From Kitasatospora sp. MAP12-44 (GTDB lineage Bacteria; Actinomycetota; Actinomycetes; Streptomycetales; Streptomycetaceae), in assembly GCF_029892095.1 (NCBI RefSeq), contig NZ_JARZAE010000004.1:8432001-8496000 (forward strand): a stretch of DNA of 64,000 bases, written 5' to 3'. Both the position numbers and the translations under genes were made by a program. This document shows positions 42,139 through 50,807 of the stretch, piece after piece. Position 1 is the stretch's first letter, and each line of letters begins with the position of its first letter. The notes under the pieces were generated by a model. It was given only the letters and a program-made list of their open reading frames with translations, did not search any database and was not told the origin of the DNA.

Positions 42139-42417
42139 ATGACCTGTGCCGACTACCGCGCCGCGATGTCCGCCCACCTCGACGGCGAACTCGCGGACGG
42201 ACCCGACCAGGGCCCGCAGTGGTCCTCGCACCTCGTGCGGTGCGCCGACTGCGCCGCCTGGCTGGCCGGTGCCCGGCGCGCGCAGGAGATGGCGTCGGCC
42301 GCTCGGAGTCCTTCCCCGCAGCGGTCGGAGCGGATCGTCGCCGCTGTGCTCGCCGCGCTGAGCGGCGACGAGCGAGTGGGGAACGGCGTTGTCTCTGTTG
42401 CTCATGAAGGGTCCTGA
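42139..42417 (+). CDS. Soluble zinc-finger anti-sigma factor (ZAS type)
   Basis: 92 residues from ATG 42139 (a GTG at 42121 is possible). The anti-sigma domain reads MTCADYRAAMSAHLDGELAD then SSHLVRCADCAAWLAGARR, with the His-x3-Cys-x2-Cys of zinc-binding anti-sigma domains and a helix after it. There is no membrane segment, so it acts in the cytoplasm. It is divergent from, rather than cotranscribed with, its presumed partner sigma factor. Redox or metal status could release the sigma factor through the Cys pair. Confidence 0.82.
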   Translation: MTCADYRAAMSAHLDGELADGPDQGPQWSSHLVRCADCAAWLAGARRAQEMASAARSPSPQRSERIVAAVLAALSGDERVGNGVVSVAHEGS

Positions 42418-42733
42418 AGGCAGGAACGAGGACGGCACCGCACGAGCGGCACCGTCGAGCAGTCGATGGCTCACCGCACCAGCCGTCCACGACGCGGCCA
42501 GGCCGCATCGCGGCGCTGCCCGCGAGATCAGGCACGTCGTGGCAGGACAAATCGGCGCGCCGACCGGGGTCGGGCGCTCGGTTCACGGTGGTGTGGCGGC
42601 TGGACCCCGCGACGCAGCCGGCCGCAGCGGCCGGTCGCGAAGGGGTGACCGTGCCCACGGGCACACCGAACTGTGCTGTCTCACCGCGCCGAGAGGCGCA
42701 GCTGACGCAGAGTTGTGGTGTGTGGCGGGCGCT
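42418..42733. other. Intergenic region without a supported gene
   Basis: 316 bases between the convergent anti-sigma and Met-rich membrane protein genes. No coding frame, RNA or strong hairpin is recognisable. Confidence 0.5.
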
Positions 42734-43534
42734 TCAGACGGCCGGGGCAGGGCAGGGCGGCCCGCGCCGCAGCAGCGCATGCGAGAGCACCGCCAGCCGG
42801 GGAAGCCGGGTGTGACAGGGCCTCGGGCGCGCCGGTGCCGCCGGTTCACACCCGCGCGGGGCGAGGACGAGCAGCGCCAGAACCGGCAGGAGCGCCCCGG
42901 CCAGTGTGCGCAGGACCTCGAACAGACCGACGATCGCGGCCTCGCCCCGCCAGAGCAGCAGTGCGCACGCGAGAGCTGCCAGGAGGTGGGCGCTCAGCAT
43001 GCCCGCGGACAGGCCGTCCACCAGCGGTGCCGAGCCCATGCCGACCATGCTGTGCGCGGTGCCAGTGCCCTGCAGGTCGGCCATGGCGGCCATGCCGTGC
43101 ATCGGAGCCATGCCACCCGACCCCGTCACCGACAGCGTGTCAGGATCCAGGCCGGCCGTCCTGGCCAGCCCCTCCGGGCTCATCCCGGCCAGGTTCGCGC
43201 CACCGGGTGAGCACAGCAGCAGGTTCACCCAGTCGGGTGCCCCTCGGACCGCCTGACCGGCCCCGGGGCCCACCGAAGCGGTGGCCTCGAACAGCACGTG
43301 CAGCGCGGCCTGGACGGCCACCATCCATACGCTTATCGCCGCGGGCCCGCGCCGACTCCCGGCCAGCAGCCAGGTACCGCCCGCCGTCCCGGCAAATGCT
43401 CCCAGCAGTACGGACCCCGGCAGCATGGCCTCGGACATGCTGACGTGCGCGGTGGCGGCCAACGCCACGCACAGGGTGGCGAAGACCACGGCGCGGAGCA
43501 TCCGAATCTGCCGGGTCGTCACAGTGCCCACCAT
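42734..43534 (-). CDS. Membrane protein with Met/His-rich extracytoplasmic loop
   Basis: 266 residues from ATG 43534 (the start is uncertain; there is another Met twelve codons in). About five hydrophobic helices: LRAVVFATLCVALAATAHVS, LLGAFAGTAGGTWLLAG, AISVWMVAVQAALHVLFE, LLAALACALLLW and LFEVLRTLAGALLPVLALLV. Between helices 3 and 4 lies a loop rich in Met and His (GSGGMAPMHGMAAMADLQG, then THSMVGMG-like AHSMVGMG). This composition fits copper binding. It resembles integral membrane proteins found near copper ATPases in actinobacteria. It may be a copper uptake or storage component (inference). Confidence 0.7.
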   Translation of the reverse strand: MVGTVTTRQIRMLRAVVFATLCVALAATAHVSMSEAMLPGSVLLGAFAGTAGGTWLLAGSRRGPAAISVWMVAVQAALHVLFEATASVGPGAGQAVRGAPDWVNLLLCSPGGANLAGMSPEGLARTAGLDPDTLSVTGSGGMAPMHGMAAMADLQGTGTAHSMVGMGSAPLVDGLSAGMLSAHLLAALACALLLWRGEAAIVGLFEVLRTLAGALLPVLALLVLAPRGCEPAAPARPRPCHTRLPRLAVLSHALLRRGPPCPAPAV

Positions 43535-43920
43535 CCTCGCACCCGCCCTCTGCAGCTGTCCGACCACCTCCCGGATTCACCACCCGTTCGGTCGGGCGAC
43601 TGGAGGTCCTGGCACGACAACCCCGTACTGTTCCCCTCCCAGGCCCCGGCAGCGCGGCCGCGGCGGCGTCGAGCGATCGAGCAAATGGCGGTCACGCGGG
43701 CTGCGCTGGGCCGGCCCGCGCACCTTGGTGATCGCCGACCACGAGGGGCGGGTGGCGGCGTGGCCGCAGCCGGACGGCCTGGCCCGGTGACGACGCGACC
43801 CGGCGGACGGCCCTGCACGCTCGTCCTCTGCTCAGGTACACCGCCGCAGCCGTCGCCGCGGCCGCCGTCCTGCGCCGACGGCTGGGCGCGGCGACTGACG
43901 GGCCGCCGACGCTGCAGGCG

Positions 43921-44196
43921 CTGACCTCCGAGCAACTCGCGGCCACCCTTCAAGCCCTCGCCGCCCCCTCACGGCTGCTGATCCTCGCCCGCCTGCGCCA
44001 AGGCGCCTGCCCGTCGACCGAAGTGGCCACGGCCGTCGGCATGGAGCAGTCCGCCTGCTCCCACCAACTGCGCCTGCTGTGCACCCTCGGCCTGGTCGCT
44101 CGCCAGCGCCAGGGCCGCACCTTCGTCTACGACCACCACGTCGCCGCCCTCCTCGACCAGGCATTCGCCCATGTCGAGCACCTGCGACTGACCTGA
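43921..44196 (+). pseudogene. ArsR/SmtB metal sensor of CzrA/NmtR type lacking a recognisable start
   Basis: The frame ending at TGA 44194 encodes a full ArsR winged HTH: ALAAPSRLLILARLRQGACP, TEVATAVGMEQSACSHQLRL, LGLVARQRQGRTFVYDHH. Helix 5 has D-x-H-x10-H-x2-H (DHHVAALLDQAFAHVEH), exactly the alpha-5 metal site of CzrA and NmtR (zinc, cobalt, nickel). No ATG, GTG or TTG occurs in frame between the upstream TGA (43729) and the ATG at 44041 inside the HTH, so either a frameshift or start loss has occurred, or a non-standard start is used. The given start is only the domain boundary. Confidence 0.65.
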
Positions 44197-44491
44197 CCGG
44201 CATGAGAGGATAACGCGCCGGGAAATCCCGAGGGCCGGGCGCGGGAACGGTGAGAATTATTGTCAGTGCGTCGTCGGGGACGCGTTCCGATGTCCGTGTC
44301 CACGCATTCGCCGAGCTCGTCCCGACTCCTCCCTCTCGGTGCTCGGGCCTGGGCAAACGTCCTCACATACGTCCATCAAATGACATATACATGGCGTTGG
44401 GTCAGGGCAATCCTGAGAAATCCCCTGCTTTTGGTCAGCGTTGGATGGAGATTGAGACGGGCGCCCTTCGGGTCCGGCAGTATCGGCTCCC
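44197..44491. other. Intergenic region upstream of the deacetylase-like gene
   Basis: About 295 bases without a gene. It contains a relatively AT-rich patch near 44365-44400 (ACATATACAT), the likely promoter zone of the next gene. Confidence 0.4.
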
Positions 44492-46762
44492 ATGAGACGC
44501 AAGAAAAGCACTACAGGGGGCGGCGGTATGTTCCGCTCCCTGCCGTTGGTCGGGCTGGCCGTCGCGACCGTCGTGATCGGCCTGGCCACCATTACCCCGG
44601 CCTCGGCCGCGACCTCCCGGGTAGACCTGAACGTGCTGGTGGTCACCGACGGCAACCCGTGGGACGAGGCGATCCAGGCCCAGTTGGCCTCCGAGGGCGT
44701 CCCGACCACCGTGGTCGACCTCACCAGCGCCAACCGCGCCACCATCACCGGCGCGTTCCTGGCCGACACGCTGCCCGACGGCACGCCGCACGGCCACTTC
44801 GAGGGCGTCGTGCTGCCGAGCGACGCACCGTCACAGCTCTCCGCGGCGGAACTGGCCTCCCTGGCAAGCTACGAAGTGGCGTACCACGTACGGCAGGTCG
44901 ACTCATACGTGTGGCCCGGCGCCAACCTCGGGCTGAACACCGCGCAGTGGGCCGGGTCGCTGGACGGGACCACCGCCACCGCGACCGCCTCCGCCACGGC
45001 CGACGCCTTCCGCTACCTCAACGGGCCGGTGGCCTTCGAGGGGACCGCCGGCGGCAGCGGCTCGTACGGCTACCTGCCCACGCCGATGGCCGACAACCCG
45101 GCCACCGGCTCGCACTTCGAGCCCTTCCTCACCGAGACGGTGCCCGGCACCTCGACACAGGGCGTCCTCGCGGGGGTCTACACCAGCGGCGGGCGCGAGC
45201 AGCTGGAGCTCAACTTCGCCTACAACTACTACCAGCAGCAGTTCCACCTGCTGGCTCACGGAATCGTGGACTGGGTGACCCGGGGTGTCCACCTGGGCTA
45301 CTGGCGCAACTTCTTCTCCGCCCACATCGACGACCTGTTCAATGCCAACTCCCAGTGGAGCCAGAGCGGCAAGTGCACCCCGGGCGAGGGCGACTGTGCC
45401 GCAGGGGTGCCGGCCACCACGCCGATCCGGATGACCCCGGCCGACGTGGCCAACGCCGTCACCTGGGAGCAGCAGAACAACTACCAGCTGGACTTCCTGT
45501 TCAACGGCGGTCCCAGCGTGGACTACCAGAACGCACAGGGTGTCGACCCGCTGACCACCGCGCTGCTGGCGAACAAGAACAGCTTCTGGTGGCTCAACCA
45601 CACCTACGACCACACCTTCCTGGGCTGCGTGCAGGACTTCTCGGTGATCCCGTGGAAGTGCCAGACCGACGCCTCCGGCAACGTCCTCTACGACAGCCAG
45701 GCCGACATCAGCTCCCAGATCGCCCAGAACATCCAGTTCGGTGAGGCCAACGGACTGCCGTTCCGGCCGAACGAGCTGGTGGCGGGTGAGCACTCGGGCA
45801 CCGTGATGCTGCCGCAGCAGCCGGCCGACAACCCCAACTTCCTGGCGGCGCTGACCCAGAACAACATCCAGTGGCTCGGCGTCGACGCCTCGCGCGAGAG
45901 CGGCCAGCGTCAGATTGGCTCGGCGCTGGGCACCCCGCGCCACCCGATCAACGTGTTCTACAACGTGTCCACCCAGGCCGACGAGGTGAGTGAGTACAAC
46001 TGGCTCTACGGGTCCAAGGCGAGTGGTGGCAGCGGGAACTGCGAGATCAACCCGGCGACCACCACGTGCATCGCGCCGCTGGACCTGAACACCGGGTGGT
46101 CCAGCTACGTCCTGCCGCTGCAGACCCAGATCACGCTCGGGTACGTGCTGTCCAACGACCCGCGCCCGTTCTTCATGCACCAGTCGAACCTGACCAACGA
46201 CCGGCTGGCGCTGCAGACCCTGAGCAGCATCCTGTCCACCTACCGCACCTGGTTCACGGCCGACACCCCGGCGGTCGACCAGACCCTCACCGACAGCGGG
46301 ACCGTCCTGAAGAACCAGACTGCCTGGCAGCAGACCCAGACCGCCGGTACGGTCAGCGCCTACGTGCAGGGCGGCGTGGTGACCGTGCAGGGTCCGGCCG
46401 GCACCAGCGTCCCGGTCACCGTGCCCGCCGGCACCATCGTGAGCGGTGCGGGCAGCTTCGGCACGGCGTACGCCGGTGAGCAGTCCGACTTCACCACGAT
46501 CGGCGCCACCGCGACCAGTCTGACCCTGCCCAGCGGCGGGTTCGGCGTGGTGAGCGACTCGACCCCGGTCCTGGGGGCGGAGCTCGCGGGCTACTCCAAG
46601 GGCTCGCCGCACAAGGTGCGCCATGACGGGAACGCCGTGACGATCACGGACCCGTTCGGCACCCACGTCCTGCCGAAACTCGCCGGCCAGCCGGAGGAGC
46701 AGCTGCACGTCGGTGAGGCGGTCCACCACCACACCAGCGCCGCCCCGCCGGCGAAGAAGTAA
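44492..46762 (+). CDS. Large secreted Agd3-like (CE18-type) deacetylase candidate
   Basis: 756 residues with an N-terminal signal peptide (SLPLVGLAVATVVIGLATIT, cut near ASA). Motifs SAHIDDLF and WWLNHTYDHTFLG have the HxDD and NHTYDH elements of polysaccharide deacetylase-like metal sites, and overall length and order resemble fungal Agd3 and its bacterial relatives that deacetylate amino-sugar polymers. A beta-rich C-terminal domain (about 620-756) ends in a His/Ala/Pro tail. The likely role is extracellular: modification of a secreted or cell-wall glycan. The assignment is from remembered motifs and not from a search. Confidence 0.65.
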   Translation: MRRKKSTTGGGGMFRSLPLVGLAVATVVIGLATITPASAATSRVDLNVLVVTDGNPWDEAIQAQLASEGVPTTVVDLTSANRATITGAFLADTLPDGTPHGHFEGVVLPSDAPSQLSAAELASLASYEVAYHVRQVDSYVWPGANLGLNTAQWAGSLDGTTATATASATADAFRYLNGPVAFEGTAGGSGSYGYLPTPMADNPATGSHFEPFLTETVPGTSTQGVLAGVYTSGGREQLELNFAYNYYQQQFHLLAHGIVDWVTRGVHLGYWRNFFSAHIDDLFNANSQWSQSGKCTPGEGDCAAGVPATTPIRMTPADVANAVTWEQQNNYQLDFLFNGGPSVDYQNAQGVDPLTTALLANKNSFWWLNHTYDHTFLGCVQDFSVIPWKCQTDASGNVLYDSQADISSQIAQNIQFGEANGLPFRPNELVAGEHSGTVMLPQQPADNPNFLAALTQNNIQWLGVDASRESGQRQIGSALGTPRHPINVFYNVSTQADEVSEYNWLYGSKASGGSGNCEINPATTTCIAPLDLNTGWSSYVLPLQTQITLGYVLSNDPRPFFMHQSNLTNDRLALQTLSSILSTYRTWFTADTPAVDQTLTDSGTVLKNQTAWQQTQTAGTVSAYVQGGVVTVQGPAGTSVPVTVPAGTIVSGAGSFGTAYAGEQSDFTTIGATATSLTLPSGGFGVVSDSTPVLGAELAGYSKGSPHKVRHDGNAVTITDPFGTHVLPKLAGQPEEQLHVGEAVHHHTSAAPPAKK

Positions 46763-46782
46763 CCCCGCTCCCGAACGCCGAC

Positions 46783-46818
46783 TGGCACCTCTGACATGGC
46801 GATCCGTCAGAGGTGCCA
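46783..46818. terminator. 13-bp hairpin between deacetylase-like gene and ABC pseudogene
   Basis: TGGCACCTCTGAC and its exact complement with a 10-base loop, 20 bases after the plus-strand stop and overlapping the last codons of the minus-strand pseudogene. It is a bidirectional terminator. Confidence 0.75.
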
Positions 46819-47810
46819 GCTGCGCGCCGCCAGTTGGGCCGCCCACATCCTGGCGTAGCGGCCCTCGGGAGCGGCCAGCAGGTCGGCGTGGGTGCCGCGC
46901 TGGACGATCCGGCCGCCGTCGACCACGAGGATCTGGTCCGCCCCGACCACGGTGGAGAGCCGGTGGGCGATGACGACCACGGTTCGGCCGGCGACCAGAC
47001 GCTCGATGGCCTGCTGCACCACCACCTCCGACTCGGTGTCCAGGGCGGCGGTCGGCTCGTCGAGGAGGACGACGGGGGCGTCCTTGAGGATGGCCCGGGC
47101 GATCGAGATCCGCTGGCGCTCGCCACCGGAGAGCGAGGAGCCGATCTCGCCGACGCGGGTCTGGTAGCGCTGCGGCAGCCGGTCGACGAACTCGTGCACG
47201 TTGGCGGCGCGGGCGGCGACCTCGATCTCGGCGTCGGTGGCGTCGGGGCGGGCGAGGGCGATGTTGGCGCGGATGGTGTCGTCGAAGAGGTAGACGTCCT
47301 GGAAGACGACGGCGATGTGCCGCAGTAGGTCGTCCGGTTCCAGGCAGCTGACGCCGACGCGGCGGTGTGGTCGCGGCTCATCAGCGACATGCAGACCATC
47401 GCGATCGGCACGACCACCAGCACGGCCAGCAGCAGCCGCCACTGCACCACGCTCAACGCCACCAGCGCGGTGAGCGGTTGGGCGATGGCCGAGCCGACGA
47501 ACGGGAGCGCGTCGGCGAGCACGTTGTGCAGCGCCTTGACGTCGTCCTGCATGACCTTCTTGATCCGGCCCGAGCCCAGCCGCTGCACCTCGCCCAGCGG
47601 CATCGGGGCGAGCTGTGCGGCCAACGCCCGGCGCAGCACCGCCTCCAGTCGGTAACTCGTCCCGTGCGCCGAGCGATCGGCCCACCAGCGCGCGCCGAAT
47701 CCGGTCAGCAGGCTCAGCAGCGCACCGCCGGCCCACCGCGCGACCACGGAGCCTGACGGATGGCCGGTGAAGAGCTCGCCCACCGCGACCTGACCGGTGG
47801 TGATGCCAAG
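46807..47810 (-). pseudogene. Internally deleted, frameshifted ABC exporter
   Basis: The upstream part (47810 to about 47380) encodes exporter membrane-domain sequence in one frame: GELFTGHPSGSVVARWAGGA, RLGSGRIKKVMQDDVKALHN and LAVLVVVPIAMVCMSLM. From about 47345 the ATPase domain continues in another frame: HIAVVFQDVYLFDDTIRANI, LSGGERQRISIARAILKDAP, VVLLDEPTAALDTESE and VIAHRLSTV. The stretch that should hold the last membrane helices and Walker A is missing at the junction, and the N-terminus is also absent. It resembles IrtA/YbtP-like or lipid exporters. It cannot make a functional pump. Confidence 0.8.
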
Positions 47811-47920
47811 GAAGTACGTGGGGCGGAGTTCCCGGGCCTGGCTCTCCCCAACTCCGGGAATGAACTCATCTCATGACACTTCCGTACGGGAGGCCTGGCG
47901 GTGTCGGCCGGATCACCGGT

Positions 47921-48811
47921 TCACTGCGAAGACAGGACACACCCGCTGGCGCGGTTGCTGTAGAGCGGCTGCATTGCGAAGTTCCAGGGTCCCAGGGCGA
48001 CGAGGCTGTCGTGGTTCCAGGCGCACAGGTCGCCGATCTCCTCGCGGTTCGAGTCCACCCAGCCGCTGGTGGGCTGGGGGTCGGTGATCGTCTCGGCGTA
48101 CTCGTGGCCGGCGACGATGCTGAAGGCGTCCATCGGGCTCTGGACGGAGTTGGCGCCGCACATGGAGCCGTCGTCCAGGAGGAAGGGCAGGTTGGTGTAG
48201 CCGACGTGGCCGTTCCAGCTGTGCCAGGCGCACCACCCCTGCTTGGGGAAGAAGTCGGGGTGGGTGCCGCTCGGACTCACCACGATGATGTTGACGTTGG
48301 TACCGGAGACGCCGAACCGCTGCGCCGCGTTCTGTGCCTCGGCCGCGATGTCGGCCTGCTGGGCCCAGACCGGGACGGGGTTGCTGGTGTCGACCATGGC
48401 ACCGGCGAGCACTGAGCCATTGAAGGTCGGCGCGTTGCCGTGGCCGTCGGTGTACTGGCTGGTGATGGTGGACCAGGTGTCGTTGGACGACCCGAGACCG
48501 GTGAAGAGGGCCTGCAGGTAGCCCTCGGTGGCGTTCTCAGTGGGGTTGTTGGTGTACCACTGGCTGCCCCAGAAATCCAGGTAGACCTTGGGTGCGCTCG
48601 CCATCGGTCCCGAGCGGTACTGGAGTCCGGTGGTAGGCGAGTCGGGCGGGTAGACGGCGGTGGCGCCGGACTGAAGCGGTTCGGCGAGCGGTGCGCTCTG
48701 CTGACCGCGCATCGGGACGATGCCGGTGCGCGGGTTGAGTTGCACCTGGATGTCCTTGCCGCCCAGGTGCACGGTGACGGAGCGGCCGTCAGCCGGCTGC
48801 GCGGCGGCCAC
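47921..48811 (-). CDS. Metallopeptidase-like protein with HEYAET motif
   Basis: 296 residues from GTG 48811, chosen because GGAGAG lies 9 bases upstream; ATGs at 48844 and 48862 lack ribosome sites. The protein reads KVYLDFWGSQWYTNNPTEN, SVLAGAMVDTSNPVPVWAQQ, VNIIVVSPSGTHPDFFPKQG, then SIVAGHEYAETITDPQPTSG and EIGDLCAWNHDS. Homologs I recall are secreted actinobacterial and proteobacterial proteins of unknown activity with the GHEYAET(I/V)TDP motif, which looks like a zinc-protease-type His-Glu site. Unlike them, no signal peptide is visible here. Confidence 0.65.
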   Translation of the reverse strand: MAAAQPADGRSVTVHLGGKDIQVQLNPRTGIVPMRGQQSAPLAEPLQSGATAVYPPDSPTTGLQYRSGPMASAPKVYLDFWGSQWYTNNPTENATEGYLQALFTGLGSSNDTWSTITSQYTDGHGNAPTFNGSVLAGAMVDTSNPVPVWAQQADIAAEAQNAAQRFGVSGTNVNIIVVSPSGTHPDFFPKQGWCAWHSWNGHVGYTNLPFLLDDGSMCGANSVQSPMDAFSIVAGHEYAETITDPQPTSGWVDSNREEIGDLCAWNHDSLVALGPWNFAMQPLYSNRASGCVLSSQ

Positions 48812-49184
48812 CGCGAGTCGCTCTCCGCGACTGTAATTGCACATGTGACATATTGATAGCATTATCGCTGAACTTTTGTCTGTTGCTGATTGATTCTGTT
48901 CGCTTGGTGACTGTCGCAGCGTCGCGGACTGGCGGTGTGGTAATCCGCAGCGGCCGGCCCCCAGGGACGATCTGTACGATCATCGGTTCTGTCGCAGATC
49001 TGGGGCCCTGCCACCGGAAAGTGATCTCGCATCACCACTACGGCCCTGCCCGCCCGCCGGGTTCACTCCAGCCGGGAGTCGGCCGGCTGCGTTCTCGACT
49101 ACCGGCAGGCGTCTCTGACGCTCACTCAGAGCATTGACGGCACTCTGGCTTGCCGCGCTGGCCACCGTCCTTTGCCTGGGGGGG
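48812..49184. other. Intergenic region with AT-rich promoter zone
   Basis: About 370 bases. The part near 48845-48905 is markedly AT-rich for this genome (GATAAT and TATCAAT on the minus strand) and probably drives the HEYAET gene. Nothing else is recognisable. Confidence 0.5.
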
Positions 49185-50807
49185 CTACGAGGCGAGTTTG
49201 GCGGCGATCAGCTTCTTGGCGCTTTCGGGTTGGGCGTTCATCGTGAGCGCGTCCCAGTCGAGTCCGAGCGCGGCGATGGTCTTGCGTGCCTCTTGCGTGC
49301 GGACGGGGTCGGCGTCCTGCTCGCCTTCGGCCATCCGGTAGAGCGCTCCGGCGTACTCCTTGCGCTTGCCCGGGCCGGCCTTCTTCCAGAAAGCGAGGGT
49401 CTTGCCGAGTCGGGCGAGAGGGGATCGGGTCGGTTTCCCGCTCGCGTCGTGCTCGGCCAACTGCTCCCAGCGCTTGGCGAAGTACTTCCACGCCTGGTAC
49501 GTGGCCAGGCTCAGCCCCACCGCGGCGCCCGCGCCGGCGAGCGCCCAGCCGACCGGGGTGGCCAGGAGCGTGCTCGCACCTGCGCTCGCTCCGGCGGCGA
49601 CGGCGATCGAGGCGACCAGGGCGGCGACGGATCCTGACGTCCCCAGGGCCCCGCCCGTGGCCGCGATGATCTTCTTGATCCGGCCGCGCTCGTTCTTGCG
49701 CGTCGCATACGCCTGGATCATGCGAAGGGAGAGCGGTTCGGGAGCATCAGGCCGATGCCGGGTGACTTCCTGCGCGGCCTCGGTGAGTGCACGGTGCATC
49801 GCGTCCGCTGCGTCCTGGCGTTCCTTGTGCCCTGCCAGTGCCTCCTGGAGGCCGTGGTCGGCCTCATGGAGCTTGCGCTCCAGCTCATGGACCTCCAGCA
49901 GCGCCTGCTTCAGGGTGTCCAGGTCCGTTCCCATCGGCCGGTCCGCGGGGGAGCGGCCGATCTCCTGGAGGCGGGCCTGATAGACGGCGCTCTTGGCCGT
50001 GTGCAACTCCTTGAGCGCATCGACGAGTTCGCGGCAGTCGGCGACCTCCTGGTCGGCTGCCTCCAGCGCCTTCTTCGGATTTTCCGTCTCCGCGGTCATG
50101 AGCTTGCGCAGTGCCTCGACCCGGTCCTGCGCCTTGGCGGCCTTGCGGGCGTACCGTGCCGTCTGGAGCATCGACGCCGGCAGTGTCACCGCTGCGCCCG
50201 CCGAGAGGACAGCGTTGTACACGGCGGGGGCCTGCCCGGCGAAGTTCAACGCTCCGCCTGCCCCGTTGAGCATGTTGCCCACCAGGCCGGAGGCGCTCTG
50301 GCCGACCTCGGCGCGGGCGCTGTCGAGGTCGCGGGAGGCGTCCCGGTGTGTTGAGTCGCCGGGTGTGGCGGCGTCCTTGTCGTGTTGGGCGCGGCGTATG
50401 GCTGCGATGCCGGTGACGAGGCCGGCGCCTGCGGCGATTGCGGAGGAGAAGGGAGCGGCCATGCCGCCGGCGTAGGAGGCGGGGGTGCTGACTGTGGGGT
50501 CGGTGAACTGCGATCCGATGGTCGTGGCGGTCGTCGTGCCGACGTTCTGCGCGATCGTGTCGAGGGTGTTCTTGGCTCGGCCTGTGGTCACCTCGATGTC
50601 CTCGGTCTCCCGCTGGACAGGGGCGGACGGCGACCGGAGCATGGCCACGACGGCGGCGTTGCCCACGGTGCGCTGCAGCGCCAGCATGTCGCCCGGGGAC
50701 AGCCGGTGGGCGGCCCTGCCGGGCGCTGATGATGTGGCCGTCCGGCGCGTTGTGGAGGCCTTGGCCGACTGGCCGGGGGCTTCCTTGCGCTCGGCGTGTT
50801 CCTGCAC
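49185..50807 (-). CDS. eCIS-associated effector-like protein with LQRTxGNAAV motif
   Basis: 540 residues from GTG 50807, which has AAGGAGAG upstream (an ATG at 50834 lacks one). Residues 44-53 are LQRTVGNAAV, the short motif found near the N-terminus of proteins loaded into extracellular contractile injection systems, often with DUF4157. It is preceded by a disordered Ala/Ser/Thr region. A hydrophobic stretch (APFSSAIAAGAGLVTGIAAI), long coiled-coil helices (about 200-360) and a second Gly/Ala-rich hydrophobic hairpin (about 395-450) follow. There is no enzymatic motif. It may be a pore-forming or structural cargo protein (inference). Confidence 0.75.
   Translation of the reverse strand: MQEHAERKEAPGQSAKASTTRRTATSSAPGRAAHRLSPGDMLALQRTVGNAAVVAMLRSPSAPVQRETEDIEVTTGRAKNTLDTIAQNVGTTTATTIGSQFTDPTVSTPASYAGGMAAPFSSAIAAGAGLVTGIAAIRRAQHDKDAATPGDSTHRDASRDLDSARAEVGQSASGLVGNMLNGAGGALNFAGQAPAVYNAVLSAGAAVTLPASMLQTARYARKAAKAQDRVEALRKLMTAETENPKKALEAADQEVADCRELVDALKELHTAKSAVYQARLQEIGRSPADRPMGTDLDTLKQALLEVHELERKLHEADHGLQEALAGHKERQDAADAMHRALTEAAQEVTRHRPDAPEPLSLRMIQAYATRKNERGRIKKIIAATGGALGTSGSVAALVASIAVAAGASAGASTLLATPVGWALAGAGAAVGLSLATYQAWKYFAKRWEQLAEHDASGKPTRSPLARLGKTLAFWKKAGPGKRKEYAGALYRMAEGEQDADPVRTQEARKTIAALGLDWDALTMNAQPESAKKLIAAKLAS

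Noticed and set aside
43568..43790. Frame ending PQPDGLAR just upstream of the ArsR domain as part of the sensor gene
   Set aside because: It is in a different frame and has no recognisable domain; joining it would need a frameshift that I cannot demonstrate.
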